19,363 bases of DNA, from the NCBI GenBank assembly GCA_963693635.1, contig CAVOBC010000046.1, positions 1-19,363 on the forward strand, given 5' to 3'. The notes beneath the pieces are model-generated. The model worked only from the letters and a program-made list of their open reading frames with translations, ran no database searches and was not told the origin of the DNA. Positions 6,941-14,071 of this stretch are shown here, piece by piece; within the stretch, counting starts at the first letter, position 1; the number at the start of each line of letters is the position of its first letter. This DNA is from CAVOBC01 sp963693635 (lineage in GTDB: Bacteria; Pseudomonadota; Gammaproteobacteria; Pseudomonadales; Azotimanducaceae). Both the position numbers and the translations under genes were made by a program.

Positions 6941-7714
6941 TCAATTGACGGCAATCAGCTCAATTTCGAAAATCAACACTGCGTTTGGCGGAATCGAAGG
7001 TCGCCCCTCAGGCCCATAGCCGAGTTCCGGCGGGATAGTCATGCGGGTCAAGCCGCCGACTTTCATCAGTTGCATCCCCTCGGTCCAGCCCGGAATCACG
7101 CCGCCCAACGAAAACGATGCGGTTTTGTCCCGCTCGCGCGTGTTGTCGAACTCGGTGCCATCGGTCAGTGTGCCAACGTAGTGGACTTCCACATGCTGAT
7201 CTACCGTCGGGCTGGCGCCTGTGCCGTCTTTCAGCACTTCATACTGCAAACCAGACGCGGTGGAAATGACACCAGGCCGGGTTTGGTTCTCACGCATGAA
7301 CGCCTGGGCTTCCGTCAGTCGGCGCGTCAGCGCGAGTTCGCGCACACGCTGGCGCTCATCCTGCACGCGCCCCTGACGCTTCTGGATCTCCTCAACGATA
7401 CCGGCTTGCTCGGCATCGCTCATCGCTGGGGCAATGCCGTCAAGCGAGTCGACAATGCCGGACCGAATCTGGTCGAAATCGATCGAATCGATGCCGCTTT
7501 GCTTCATCATGTTGCCGAAGGAGTAGCCGAAAAAATAGCTCAGCTTTTCCTCCATGGCTGCCTCGGCAAACGCCGGCGTGGGCACGGCAACAGCCACTCC
7601 CGGCTCCACACTTTCTGCCGGCGCAGAGACGGCCATTGCGGAGAGGATCAAACCTGTACACAGCAGGACAAGCCGCGCCCCCGCCAGGCATCTTCGACCA
7701 TTTCTTGATTCCAT
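6941..7714 (-). CDS. FKBP-type peptidyl-prolyl isomerase, Mip/FkpA-like, exported
   Basis: A 257-residue isomerase and chaperone expected in the periplasm or outer envelope. Residues 1-33 form a signal peptide: basic start, hydrophobic core LVLLCTGLILSAMAV, likely cleavage near SAPA/ES. Cys19 lies within the core without a proper lipobox, so a lipoprotein is unlikely. Residues 54-145 match the helical dimerisation region of Mip/FkpA (MEEKLSYFFGYSFGNMMK...). Residues 150-257 form the FKBP domain with the expected active-site residues: Tyr179, Phe189-Asp190, Val206-Ile207, Trp210, Tyr233 in PELGYG and Phe249. ATG at 7714 is preceded by AAGGGT. It diverges from prc across a 722-bp spacer; both products act on envelope proteins. 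Confidence 0.93.
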   Translation of the reverse strand: MESRNGRRCLAGARLVLLCTGLILSAMAVSAPAESVEPGVAVAVPTPAFAEAAMEEKLSYFFGYSFGNMMKQSGIDSIDFDQIRSGIVDSLDGIAPAMSDAEQAGIVEEIQKRQGRVQDERQRVRELALTRRLTEAQAFMRENQTRPGVISTASGLQYEVLKDGTGASPTVDQHVEVHYVGTLTDGTEFDNTRERDKTASFSLGGVIPGWTEGMQLMKVGGLTRMTIPPELGYGPEGRPSIPPNAVLIFEIELIAVN

Positions 7715-7967
7715 GGGTACCCTTGTGTGTGCTTGCTGGAATTATGTCACAAGGCCCGCGTTCAGTCGGCCGGCCGCACCACTGTGCATTCCGCTGGTCC
7801 GCCCGCTCTTGCCGACCGCACCGGGCATCTCTTCTTGTGCGCCGCCGGGCACCCACGCGGGCAAGTCCCGGCGCAGTCTCCTTGCGGGACGCATTAGAGC
7901 CCGCTTGCGTCAAAACCCGAGCGCCCACTAAACTGAGGCGTCAGTCGGCTTTCGGCTTCGGCCGTAC

Positions 7968-8047
7968 TTTGCAGGCAGACCCGACACTTTGCAGGCAGGC
8001 CCGACACTTTGCAGGCAGGCCCGACACTTTGCAGGCAGGCCCGACAG
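7968..8047. repeat. Tandem array, 20 bp x 4, near-perfect
   Basis: The unit is TTTGCAGGCAGGCCCGACAC. Copies 2 and 3 (7988-8027) are identical; copies 1 and 4 differ by one base each. There are no spacers between units, so this is not a CRISPR array. Confidence 0.95.
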
Positions 8048-8261
8048 GGGGCGAGGAATTGCCCGAACGGTGGCATAGTGCCCCGAACGCCTTCATTTTG
8101 TGGCTCGATGGTCCAGAACTGGCTGAACTTATGCACTTCAAGCAGGCCCAATGTAGGGTTGCAACATATTCCAGGTTTCGAAATGTGTTCAGACTCCGCT
8201 GTCATCAAGTTCCACCGCGTCAAGTTCCACCTGTAAGGACAGAATTGTTATCAGACCTCTT

Positions 8262-8333
8262 AGCTTGTCGGAAAACAGTCGCTTGTCGGGAAACAGTCGC
8301 TTGTCCGGAAACAGCGATTTGTCCGGAAACAGC
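8262..8333. repeat. Tandem array, 18 bp x 4
   Basis: The unit is CGCTTGTCSGGAAACAGY. Copies lie at 8262-8279, 8280-8297, 8298-8315 and 8316-8333 and differ by one to four bases. The array ends about 100 bp before the prc start. Confidence 0.95.
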
Positions 8334-8436
8334 GTCGGGAGACATATCCGGATACACCAAGCCCCGCGTCAGGAAGTCACTTCCCGACAGAGACACCGCA
8401 ACAACCGCTCATCAATACGGAGCTAACCTCACCTCA

Positions 8437-10689
8437 ATGAAATTGCTCAACCAGCTCGCGCTTCTCGTCGTCGCGACGTCCGCACTCCAGGCCGGGGCGA
8501 TCGTTAAGAAAGCCGAGAAGATCGACCCGCTGCCGATCCACAGCGCGACCACCATCAACATCGTCGAAGCACTCGCCAAGAAGCACTACGTCTCGACAAG
8601 GCTCGACGATGCCATGTCCGCCAAGGTGCTCGACAGCTACATCGAACGCCTGGACCCTACGCGCAGCTATTTTCTGGCGAGTGATATCGCGGACTTCGAG
8701 AGACATCGGGACCAGTTGGACGACTCGTTGCAAGCCGGAGAACTGACGGCCGCGTTTGAGATATACAACCGCTATTTGCTGCGGCAGACCGCCCGCTTTG
8801 AGGAAGTTCTCGTCCTGCTCGAAGGCGGCATCGGGCAGTTTGATTTCGACCGGGTCGAGAGCCTCGAACTCGACAGAAAGGAATCGCCCTGGGCGCAGAA
8901 CATCCCTGAACTGAACGAACTCTGGCGTCGCCGTATCAAGCACTCCGTACTCAATCTAAGGTTGTCAAAAAAAGAAGACGACAAGATCATCGAACTGCTT
9001 ACAAAGCGGTACAACAACCGCCTCTCGCGGGCCCGTCAGTGGAACAGCGAGGACGTCTTTCAGTCTTATATGAACGCGTTCACCAAGGCCTACGACCCAC
9101 ACACGCAGTACCTGTCTCCACGCACCTCCGAGAGTTTCAACATCGCGATGTCGCTCTCGCTCGAAGGTATCGGCGCCGTCCTCTCACTGGAAGACGAGCA
9201 CACTAAAGTGATCAGTCTGGTACCGGCAGGTCCTGCGGACAAAACCAAACAACTTCACCCGGACGACCGCATCATCGGTGTCGGTCAGGGACTCGACGGT
9301 GAGATGGTCGATGTGATCGGCTGGCGCCTCGACGAGGTTGTCGAACTCATCAGAGGTAAAAAAGACACGATCGTCCGTCTGAACATCATCCCCGCAAGTG
9401 CGGGCGACGGCGGCGAGTCGAAGGAAATTCAGATCACCCGCAACACGGTCAAGCTCGAAGAGCAGTCAGCGAAGTCCGAAATCATCGAAGTCGAGCAGTT
9501 TGGGGCAACGCACAAAGTCGGCGTCATCGACATCCCGGCGTTCTACATTGACTTCAGAGCGCTGCAACAGGGGGACCGCAACTATCGCAGCACAACCCGA
9601 GACGTGCAGCGTCTGCTGGTCGATCTCATGCGCGATGGCGTTGAAGGGGTGATCATTGATCTGCGTGACAATGGCGGCGGTGCCTTGCACGAGGCCAATT
9701 CGCTGGTGGGCCTGTTCATCGAGCGCGGGCCGACGGTTCAGGTACGAAACAAGACTGACCGCGTCGACATCCTGAACGACCGGGACATCCGGACAATCTA
9801 TGACGGACCGCTGGTCGTAATGGTCAACCGCCTGAGCGCCTCGGCCTCCGAGATATTCGCGGGCGCAATGCAAGACTACCAACGCGGCCTGGTCGTCGGC
9901 ACGCAAACCTTTGGCAAGGGAACAGTTCAACAACTCATTCCCCTCAACCATGGCCAGCTGAAATTGACTCAAGCCAAGTTTTACCGCGTCTCCGGGGAGA
10001 GCACGCAACATAACGGCGTGATGCCCGACATCGTGTTCCCGGCTAGCTACGATCCGGACTCGATCGGCGAGAGTACGCTTGACGACCCGTTGCCGTGGGA
10101 TCGAATCACACCCACCCACTTCCAGGCGCGATCGCCCATCACTCACCTCATTCCCGAACTCCGATCGTTGCATCGAGACCGTGCCGCTGCGGATCCGGAT
10201 TTCAGCTATCTGCGTGCCGCATTCGACTATCGGCAGGAACGAGGCAACCTCACGTCAATTACGCTGAACCATACACAGCGCGTGAAAGACCGGGAAAAGA
10301 CTGACGCATTCTGGCTCGGACTGGAGAACACGCGACGCGTTGCCAATGGCGAAGACGTGATCGCATCGCTCGATGAATTGAATCCCGCGACACCACCCAC
10401 CGTCGCAGCCGCCGGTGGCGCGACGGGTATCACGACTACAACTGCAACGGAAGCCGTGCCGGGGTCAAACAACGAAGCCACATCGACCATTCGCGGCGAT
10501 GAACTCGCGACGGTCACGCCCACAATCCAGCACGAGGCAGATACCGTACCGGCCGACAAGCCAGCCGAAGAAGCCAAAGAGGACGAGGACCCGGATGCAT
10601 TCCTGGTCGAGAGCGGCAACATCCTGCTCGATTTCATTACGCTCGATAGCCGTACGGCGTCGCAGTCACCGCGTCGGCGGCAGCTGTAG
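8437..10689 (+). CDS. prc: Tail-specific carboxy-terminal protease Prc/Tsp (S41A)
   Basis: A 750-residue periplasmic protease that recognises non-polar C-termini and trims or degrades envelope proteins; in E. coli its substrates include FtsI and MepS. Residues 1-21 form a signal peptide. Residues 30-230 match the N-terminal Tsp helical region (LDPTRSYFL, AYDPHTQYLSPR). A PDZ domain spans about 235-320. The S41 catalytic domain follows, with DLRDNGGGAL (408-417), nucleophile Ser469 in SASASEIF and base Lys494 in TFGKGTVQQ. Their 25-residue spacing, and Asp480, match E. coli Tsp. A Tsp C-terminal domain follows, then a Thr/Ala-rich stretch (about 650-690) before an acidic tail. ATG at 8437 is chosen because the signal peptide starts there; GGAG lies about 14 bases upstream, rather far. 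The frame is open further upstream without coding character. Confidence 0.95.
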   Translation: MKLLNQLALLVVATSALQAGAIVKKAEKIDPLPIHSATTINIVEALAKKHYVSTRLDDAMSAKVLDSYIERLDPTRSYFLASDIADFERHRDQLDDSLQAGELTAAFEIYNRYLLRQTARFEEVLVLLEGGIGQFDFDRVESLELDRKESPWAQNIPELNELWRRRIKHSVLNLRLSKKEDDKIIELLTKRYNNRLSRARQWNSEDVFQSYMNAFTKAYDPHTQYLSPRTSESFNIAMSLSLEGIGAVLSLEDEHTKVISLVPAGPADKTKQLHPDDRIIGVGQGLDGEMVDVIGWRLDEVVELIRGKKDTIVRLNIIPASAGDGGESKEIQITRNTVKLEEQSAKSEIIEVEQFGATHKVGVIDIPAFYIDFRALQQGDRNYRSTTRDVQRLLVDLMRDGVEGVIIDLRDNGGGALHEANSLVGLFIERGPTVQVRNKTDRVDILNDRDIRTIYDGPLVVMVNRLSASASEIFAGAMQDYQRGLVVGTQTFGKGTVQQLIPLNHGQLKLTQAKFYRVSGESTQHNGVMPDIVFPASYDPDSIGESTLDDPLPWDRITPTHFQARSPITHLIPELRSLHRDRAAADPDFSYLRAAFDYRQERGNLTSITLNHTQRVKDREKTDAFWLGLENTRRVANGEDVIASLDELNPATPPTVAAAGGATGITTTTATEAVPGSNNEATSTIRGDELATVTPTIQHEADTVPADKPAEEAKEDEDPDAFLVESGNILLDFITLDSRTASQSPRRRQL

Positions 10690-10805
10690 CCGTTCATTGA
10701 AAGCGTGCTGGCAGACCGCTTTTTAGCAACCGCTACACCGCAACCACCACACCTTTCAGCAACGCTACGCCTTTCAGAAACGCTACACCTTTCAGAAACG
10801 CTACA
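10690..10805. repeat. Convergent gap with tandem array, 18 bp x 3 (10752-10805)
   Basis: The unit is CCTTTCAGAAACGCTACA. Copies at 10770-10787 and 10788-10805 are identical, and 10752-10769 differs at two bases. More degenerate traces (AGCAACCGCTACACCG) start near 10725. The last unit includes the stop codon of the IYD-like gene (10801-10803). Confidence 0.92.
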
Positions 10806-11463
10806 TGAAGGTGACGAATTCCTCGAACGCCTTTCGCTTGATGTCAGGCACGGTCGCACCAGCCATCGGATACCCGGTCACAAGCAGCAGGAACGGTCGT
10901 TCATTTCGAGGCCGGCCGAGGATCTCTCTCAGGAAACCCATCGGACTCGGTGTGTGGGTAAGAGACGCAAGACCGGCGTGATGAAGCGCTGAGATAAGAA
11001 GACCTGTCGCAATGCCAACAGACTCAGGCGCGTAGTAGTGCTTGACCTTGCGGCCATCGGCAAGCACACCAAAGCGCTCCTGAAAAATCGCGATGACCCA
11101 GGGCGCGGTGGTGAGAAAGGACTTCTCTGCATCCGTACCGAGCGGCGCAAGCGCATCGAGCCAGGCCCTGGGCGCTCGATTCGAATAGAACGCCTGCTCC
11201 TCGGCCTCCGCTCGCTCACGGATGGCTTGACGCACCCCCGGGTCCTGTACCGCAACGAATCGCCAGGGCTGCATGTTGGCACCGCTGACTGCGGTCCCGG
11301 CCGTTGCCAGACACGCTTCGATGACCTCCCGGGGCACCGGCTCCGGCGAAAATTGTCGAACCGTCCGCCGCCCCGACATCTTCTGCAGATAATCCCTTGA
11401 CCGTTCAATCATCTCTGCTGCCGGCAGCCGCTGATACGCAGTCCACGGAACGAAACGCGGCAC
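10801..11463 (-). CDS. Iodotyrosine deiodinase-like flavoprotein (nitroreductase superfamily)
   Basis: A 220-residue FMN enzyme of the nitroreductase fold. The SGANMQPWRFV motif (60-70), YYAPESVGIATGLL (143-156) and the end GYPMAGATVPDIKRKAFEEF resemble iodotyrosine deiodinase (IYD), which removes iodide from mono- and diiodotyrosine. In human IYD the zwitterion of the substrate is held by Glu153, Tyr157 and Lys178. Here Glu89, Tyr93 and Lys114 show exactly the same spacing (4 and 21). That makes IYD-like halotyrosine reductive dehalogenation the best guess over a generic nitroreductase or BluB. There is no N-terminal membrane anchor. The gene starts 3 bp after the phosphomannomutase stop, so it is co-transcribed with it, though no functional link is obvious. 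Confidence 0.85.
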   Translation of the reverse strand: MPRFVPWTAYQRLPAAEMIERSRDYLQKMSGRRTVRQFSPEPVPREVIEACLATAGTAVSGANMQPWRFVAVQDPGVRQAIRERAEAEEQAFYSNRAPRAWLDALAPLGTDAEKSFLTTAPWVIAIFQERFGVLADGRKVKHYYAPESVGIATGLLISALHHAGLASLTHTPSPMGFLREILGRPRNERPFLLLVTGYPMAGATVPDIKRKAFEEFVTFM

Positions 11464-11466
11464 GGG

Positions 11467-12837
11467 TCAGCCGGCCTCACCGCCGATTAACCCGAGGAGT
11501 TCAGCGGTCTTGTCACGCATGAGCGGGATGTCGCCGCGGCTCTCCACATTCAGGCGCACGACCGGCTCCGTATTGGACATCCTGAGATTGAAACGCCATT
11601 GTTCGAACTCAACACTCAAACCGTCGACATGCTCAACAGATACCGCGTTGCCACCGTAACGCGCTTCAAGGTCCGCCAGGAGCGCGGGCGCATCGTCTAC
11701 CACGCGATTGATCTCTCCACTGGCCGGATACCGGGTCATACAGCTTCCCAACAGCTCCGATAACTTGCTGCCTTTTCTGCTCATCAGTTCCACGATCAAC
11801 AGCCAGGGAATCATGCCGCTGTCACAATAGCTGAAGTCACGAAAGTAGTGATGGGCGCTCATTTCTCCGCCGTAGATCGCGTCTTCATTGCGCATGCGCT
11901 CCTTGATGAACGCATGACCTGCCTTGGTCTCAACTGCGATGCCACCATTGGCAGCAACCAGTTCCATCGTGTTCCACTTGAGACGTGGATCGTGGACGAT
12001 TCGAGAGCCAGCGTGGCGCCCAAGAAACGCTTCCGCCAGCAAACCTACGATGTAGTACCCCTCGACGAAGCCGCCTTGATCGTCGAAGAAAAAACACCGG
12101 TCGAAGTCGCCGTCGAACGCAATGCCAAGGTCAGCGCCGGATGCACGGATAGCATCACTCGTCGACACACGATTCTCCGGCAGGAGCGGGTTGGGAACAC
12201 CGTTTGGGAAGTCACCGTCTGGTTCGTGATGCACCCGAACAATCTCAAACGGCAAGTGTTTAGCCAGCGCGTCGACCACGGCGCCGGCGCAGCCGTTGCC
12301 CGAGTTGACGACCAACGTCAACGGCTTCAACTGCGCGGCGTCAACGTAAGTAAGCAGGTGTGCAATGTATGCATCCCGGTGATCCAGAGTCGTTAGCGTG
12401 CCGCGCCTGCTCGCCTCCGGGAACACACCGCGCTCGGCATTGAAACGGATGTCGACAAGCCCCGAATCCACGCTGATCGGCTTTGACTGCTCGCGCACCA
12501 TCTTCAGACCGTTGTAGTCCATCGGATTGTGGCTTGCGGTCACGACAATACCGCCATCAGTCTGATAGTAGAATGTCGAGAAGTAGATTTCCTCGGTGCC
12601 GCAGATGCCCACGTGCATGACGTCCACGCCAGAGTCGCGTAAGCCCTCCACCAGTGCATCGGTGATCGCAACACTGCTGTTGCGGATATCGTGACCGACA
12701 ACAACCCGCGACGGCTTCAGAAAAGCCGCGTAGCCGCGGCCAATCCGGTAGGCGATCGTCTCGTTCAACTGGTCGGGAACGCGTCCCCTAACGTCGTAGG
12801 CTTTAAAACAGGCAATCTCGATGGCCTCGGTGGTCAC
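11467..12837 (-). CDS. manB: Phosphomannomutase (CpsG/ManB type)
   Basis: A 456-residue alpha-D-phosphohexomutase interconverting mannose-6-phosphate and mannose-1-phosphate for GDP-mannose and surface polysaccharide synthesis; some relatives also act on glucose phosphates. The phosphoserine is Ser102 in TASHNPMDYNG. The Mg site is DGDFDR (242-247), the sugar-specificity loop is GGEMSAHH (323-330), and the phosphate-binding loop is SNTEPVVRLN (421-430). The sequence is close to E. coli CpsG along its length, including FKAYDVRG at the start. GTG at 12837 is used, preceded by a GAGAGAG stretch. No sugar nucleotide genes are adjacent; the downstream partner is the IYD-like gene. It could be called algC-like if bifunctional. 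Confidence 0.92.
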   Translation of the reverse strand: MTTEAIEIACFKAYDVRGRVPDQLNETIAYRIGRGYAAFLKPSRVVVGHDIRNSSVAITDALVEGLRDSGVDVMHVGICGTEEIYFSTFYYQTDGGIVVTASHNPMDYNGLKMVREQSKPISVDSGLVDIRFNAERGVFPEASRRGTLTTLDHRDAYIAHLLTYVDAAQLKPLTLVVNSGNGCAGAVVDALAKHLPFEIVRVHHEPDGDFPNGVPNPLLPENRVSTSDAIRASGADLGIAFDGDFDRCFFFDDQGGFVEGYYIVGLLAEAFLGRHAGSRIVHDPRLKWNTMELVAANGGIAVETKAGHAFIKERMRNEDAIYGGEMSAHHYFRDFSYCDSGMIPWLLIVELMSRKGSKLSELLGSCMTRYPASGEINRVVDDAPALLADLEARYGGNAVSVEHVDGLSVEFEQWRFNLRMSNTEPVVRLNVESRGDIPLMRDKTAELLGLIGGEAG

Positions 12838-13133
12838 GATGCGTCTCTCTCAGGTGTGGCGTTGTGTGGAATGGATCGGAGCGGCAAGCGCGCATTCTAG
12901 CAGGCCACCGAAAAGCAGCCCGCTGGACCGACACATGGATTTCAGGTTCGCTTTAACAGGACGCTTTTTTTGCGTTCGCAATGGCGAGCCTTGCTTGACC
13001 ATGCTCGACCATCAAGAAATCAAGAGATCAAAAGCGCGACATCAAGGCAATCTTTGCAGTCTGCTCTGTCAGGGGCGGGCCATGGAGAACACCCGGCAAC
13101 AGACAGCGAGATACGACACGCCTCACTCGACTG
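12838..13133. other. Spacer upstream of the phosphomannomutase operon
   Basis: This 296-bp gap should carry the promoter of the manB operon and the end of the xni transcript. An inverted repeat ACGC-T7-GCGT lies at 12961-12975, and a run of ATCAAG-like words lies at 13010-13045. No gene, clear terminator or promoter was recognised. Confidence 0.45.
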
Positions 13134-13871
13134 TCACCGCTGCAACCGAAACTCCCGGAGGTTAGTGCCAAGCGGCACATCCGTCTTCAACCGCACCAGT
13201 CGAGTCGCGAGCATTGCCTCGGCCGCACCCTCGCGGACACGGACCGCATCGCTGTCTCCACTCGAAAGGATAGAGGCCAGATCACCATAGCGCTCGAGCA
13301 GCAGCGCCGCACGCTTGGGGCCGATGCCGCGGACACCCCAAATGTTATTGCTGCTATCGCCGGTCAACGACCAGAAGTCGACCAGCGCCGCAACGGCAAC
13401 GCCATGCTTGTCCTGCACATCGGAGGCCGTTACCTCGCCGCGCCGAAAGTGATCAAAAACACGAACACGGTCACTGAGGAGCTGCTGGAAAGTTCGATCT
13501 GTCGACAGGATGCGTGCCTCGCCGGCATCAGCGATTGCTACCGCAACCGTCGCAATGATGTCGTCTGCTTCGAACCCCGGTGCGAACAGGCTTCTGACCC
13601 CGAGGTCGAGGAACCTGTCTTCGAACGCAGGCAGCGCCTCGGTGAGCGCCGCAGGGGCTGGCGTCCGGCCCGCCTTGTACTCGGGATAAATCGTATGCCT
13701 GAAGGTGGGAACGGACCGGTCCATGACACAAATCGCATGCGTGGGGTCATGCTCAGCAAGCGCTCGTTTGACCGAGTTGACGCAAGCGACCATGACATCC
13801 TCGATCGGGCGTGCATCCGCCTCAAAGATGCGACGGATCAGATTGAGCCCGTCAATCAGGAGTACTCGCAC
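13134..13871 (-). CDS. xni: Flap endonuclease Xni (ExoIX family)
   Basis: A 245-residue member of the 5'-3' exonuclease/flap endonuclease family without a polymerase domain, thought to act on 5' flaps during replication and repair. It begins VLLIDGLNLIRR (Asp7), then DPTHAICVMD (Asp51), YPEYKAGR, GFEADDIIAT (Glu101, Asp103, Asp104) and LSTDRTFQQLL (Asp125). A helix-hairpin-helix follows: LTGDSSNNIWGVRGIGPKRA, about 169-188. Asp172 is kept, but the next acidic position of the GDxSDN pattern is Asn, so the second metal site looks weakened, as in E. coli Xni. The length is close to E. coli Xni (251). GTG at 13871 is the likely start; no good ribosome binding site is visible. Confidence 0.88.
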   Translation of the reverse strand: MRVLLIDGLNLIRRIFEADARPIEDVMVACVNSVKRALAEHDPTHAICVMDRSVPTFRHTIYPEYKAGRTPAPAALTEALPAFEDRFLDLGVRSLFAPGFEADDIIATVAVAIADAGEARILSTDRTFQQLLSDRVRVFDHFRRGEVTASDVQDKHGVAVAALVDFWSLTGDSSNNIWGVRGIGPKRAALLLERYGDLASILSSGDSDAVRVREGAAEAMLATRLVRLKTDVPLGTNLREFRLQR

Positions 13872-13890
13872 AGTCAGACGCCGTTACCTG

Positions 13891-13928
13891 GACCCTGAAG
13901 AAGTGCGCGCTTGCACTTGTTCAGGGTC
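13891..13928. other. Long imperfect hairpin between xni and the gamma-glutamyltransferase gene
   Basis: GACCCTGAA (13891-13899) pairs with TTCAGGGTC (13920-13928). After one G-G mismatch, AAGTGC (13901-13906) pairs with GCACTT (13913-13918), with a 6-base loop. No T run follows on either strand, so a classical intrinsic terminator is not supported. It lies about 20 bp upstream of the xni start on the minus strand, and so within the probable xni leader. Confidence 0.8.
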
Positions 13929-14071
13929 GGCGTGAGCCGCGCGAACCAGATCAACGACAGAGGCCGTCGATTTGCATATTCACTGCTCGCAAAGGCGAAC
14001 GTGAACAGCATGGCTCTGCGAGCAAACCTCAACGCCCTGTTTCGGGCCGGCAGCCGACTTCCCGGCAACCG

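Larger units (their letters stand above)
7715..8436. other. Divergent spacer between FKBP gene and prc, carrying two tandem arrays
   Basis: This 722-bp spacer must contain the promoters of two divergent genes. It holds the 20-bp x 4 array (7968-8047), a 12-bp direct repeat TCAAGTTCCACC (8205-8216 and 8220-8231) and the 18-bp x 4 array (8262-8333). One forward frame stays open throughout and joins prc in frame, but it begins inside the FKBP gene and encodes no known domain, so it is treated as non-coding. No firm -10/-35 pair was found. Confidence 0.6.

Noticed and set aside
7968..8047. Possible CRISPR array
   Set aside because: The 20-bp units are directly adjacent with no variable spacers, there are only four, and no cas gene is present.
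7636..8436. 800-bp in-frame open stretch upstream of prc, which would give a 1017-residue protein
   Set aside because: It starts inside the opposite-strand FKBP gene, runs through two tandem arrays, and would bury the Prc signal peptide. Long open frames are common in GC-rich spacers.
13891..13928. Intrinsic terminator for ggt
   Set aside because: The stem is strong, but no T run follows on either strand.
13874..14068. 64-codon minus-strand frame (TTG start) ending 2 bp before the xni start
   Set aside because: It has a TTG start and no ribosome binding site, and its end is simply the translated hairpin at 13891-13928. It could be a leader peptide, but nothing shows it.
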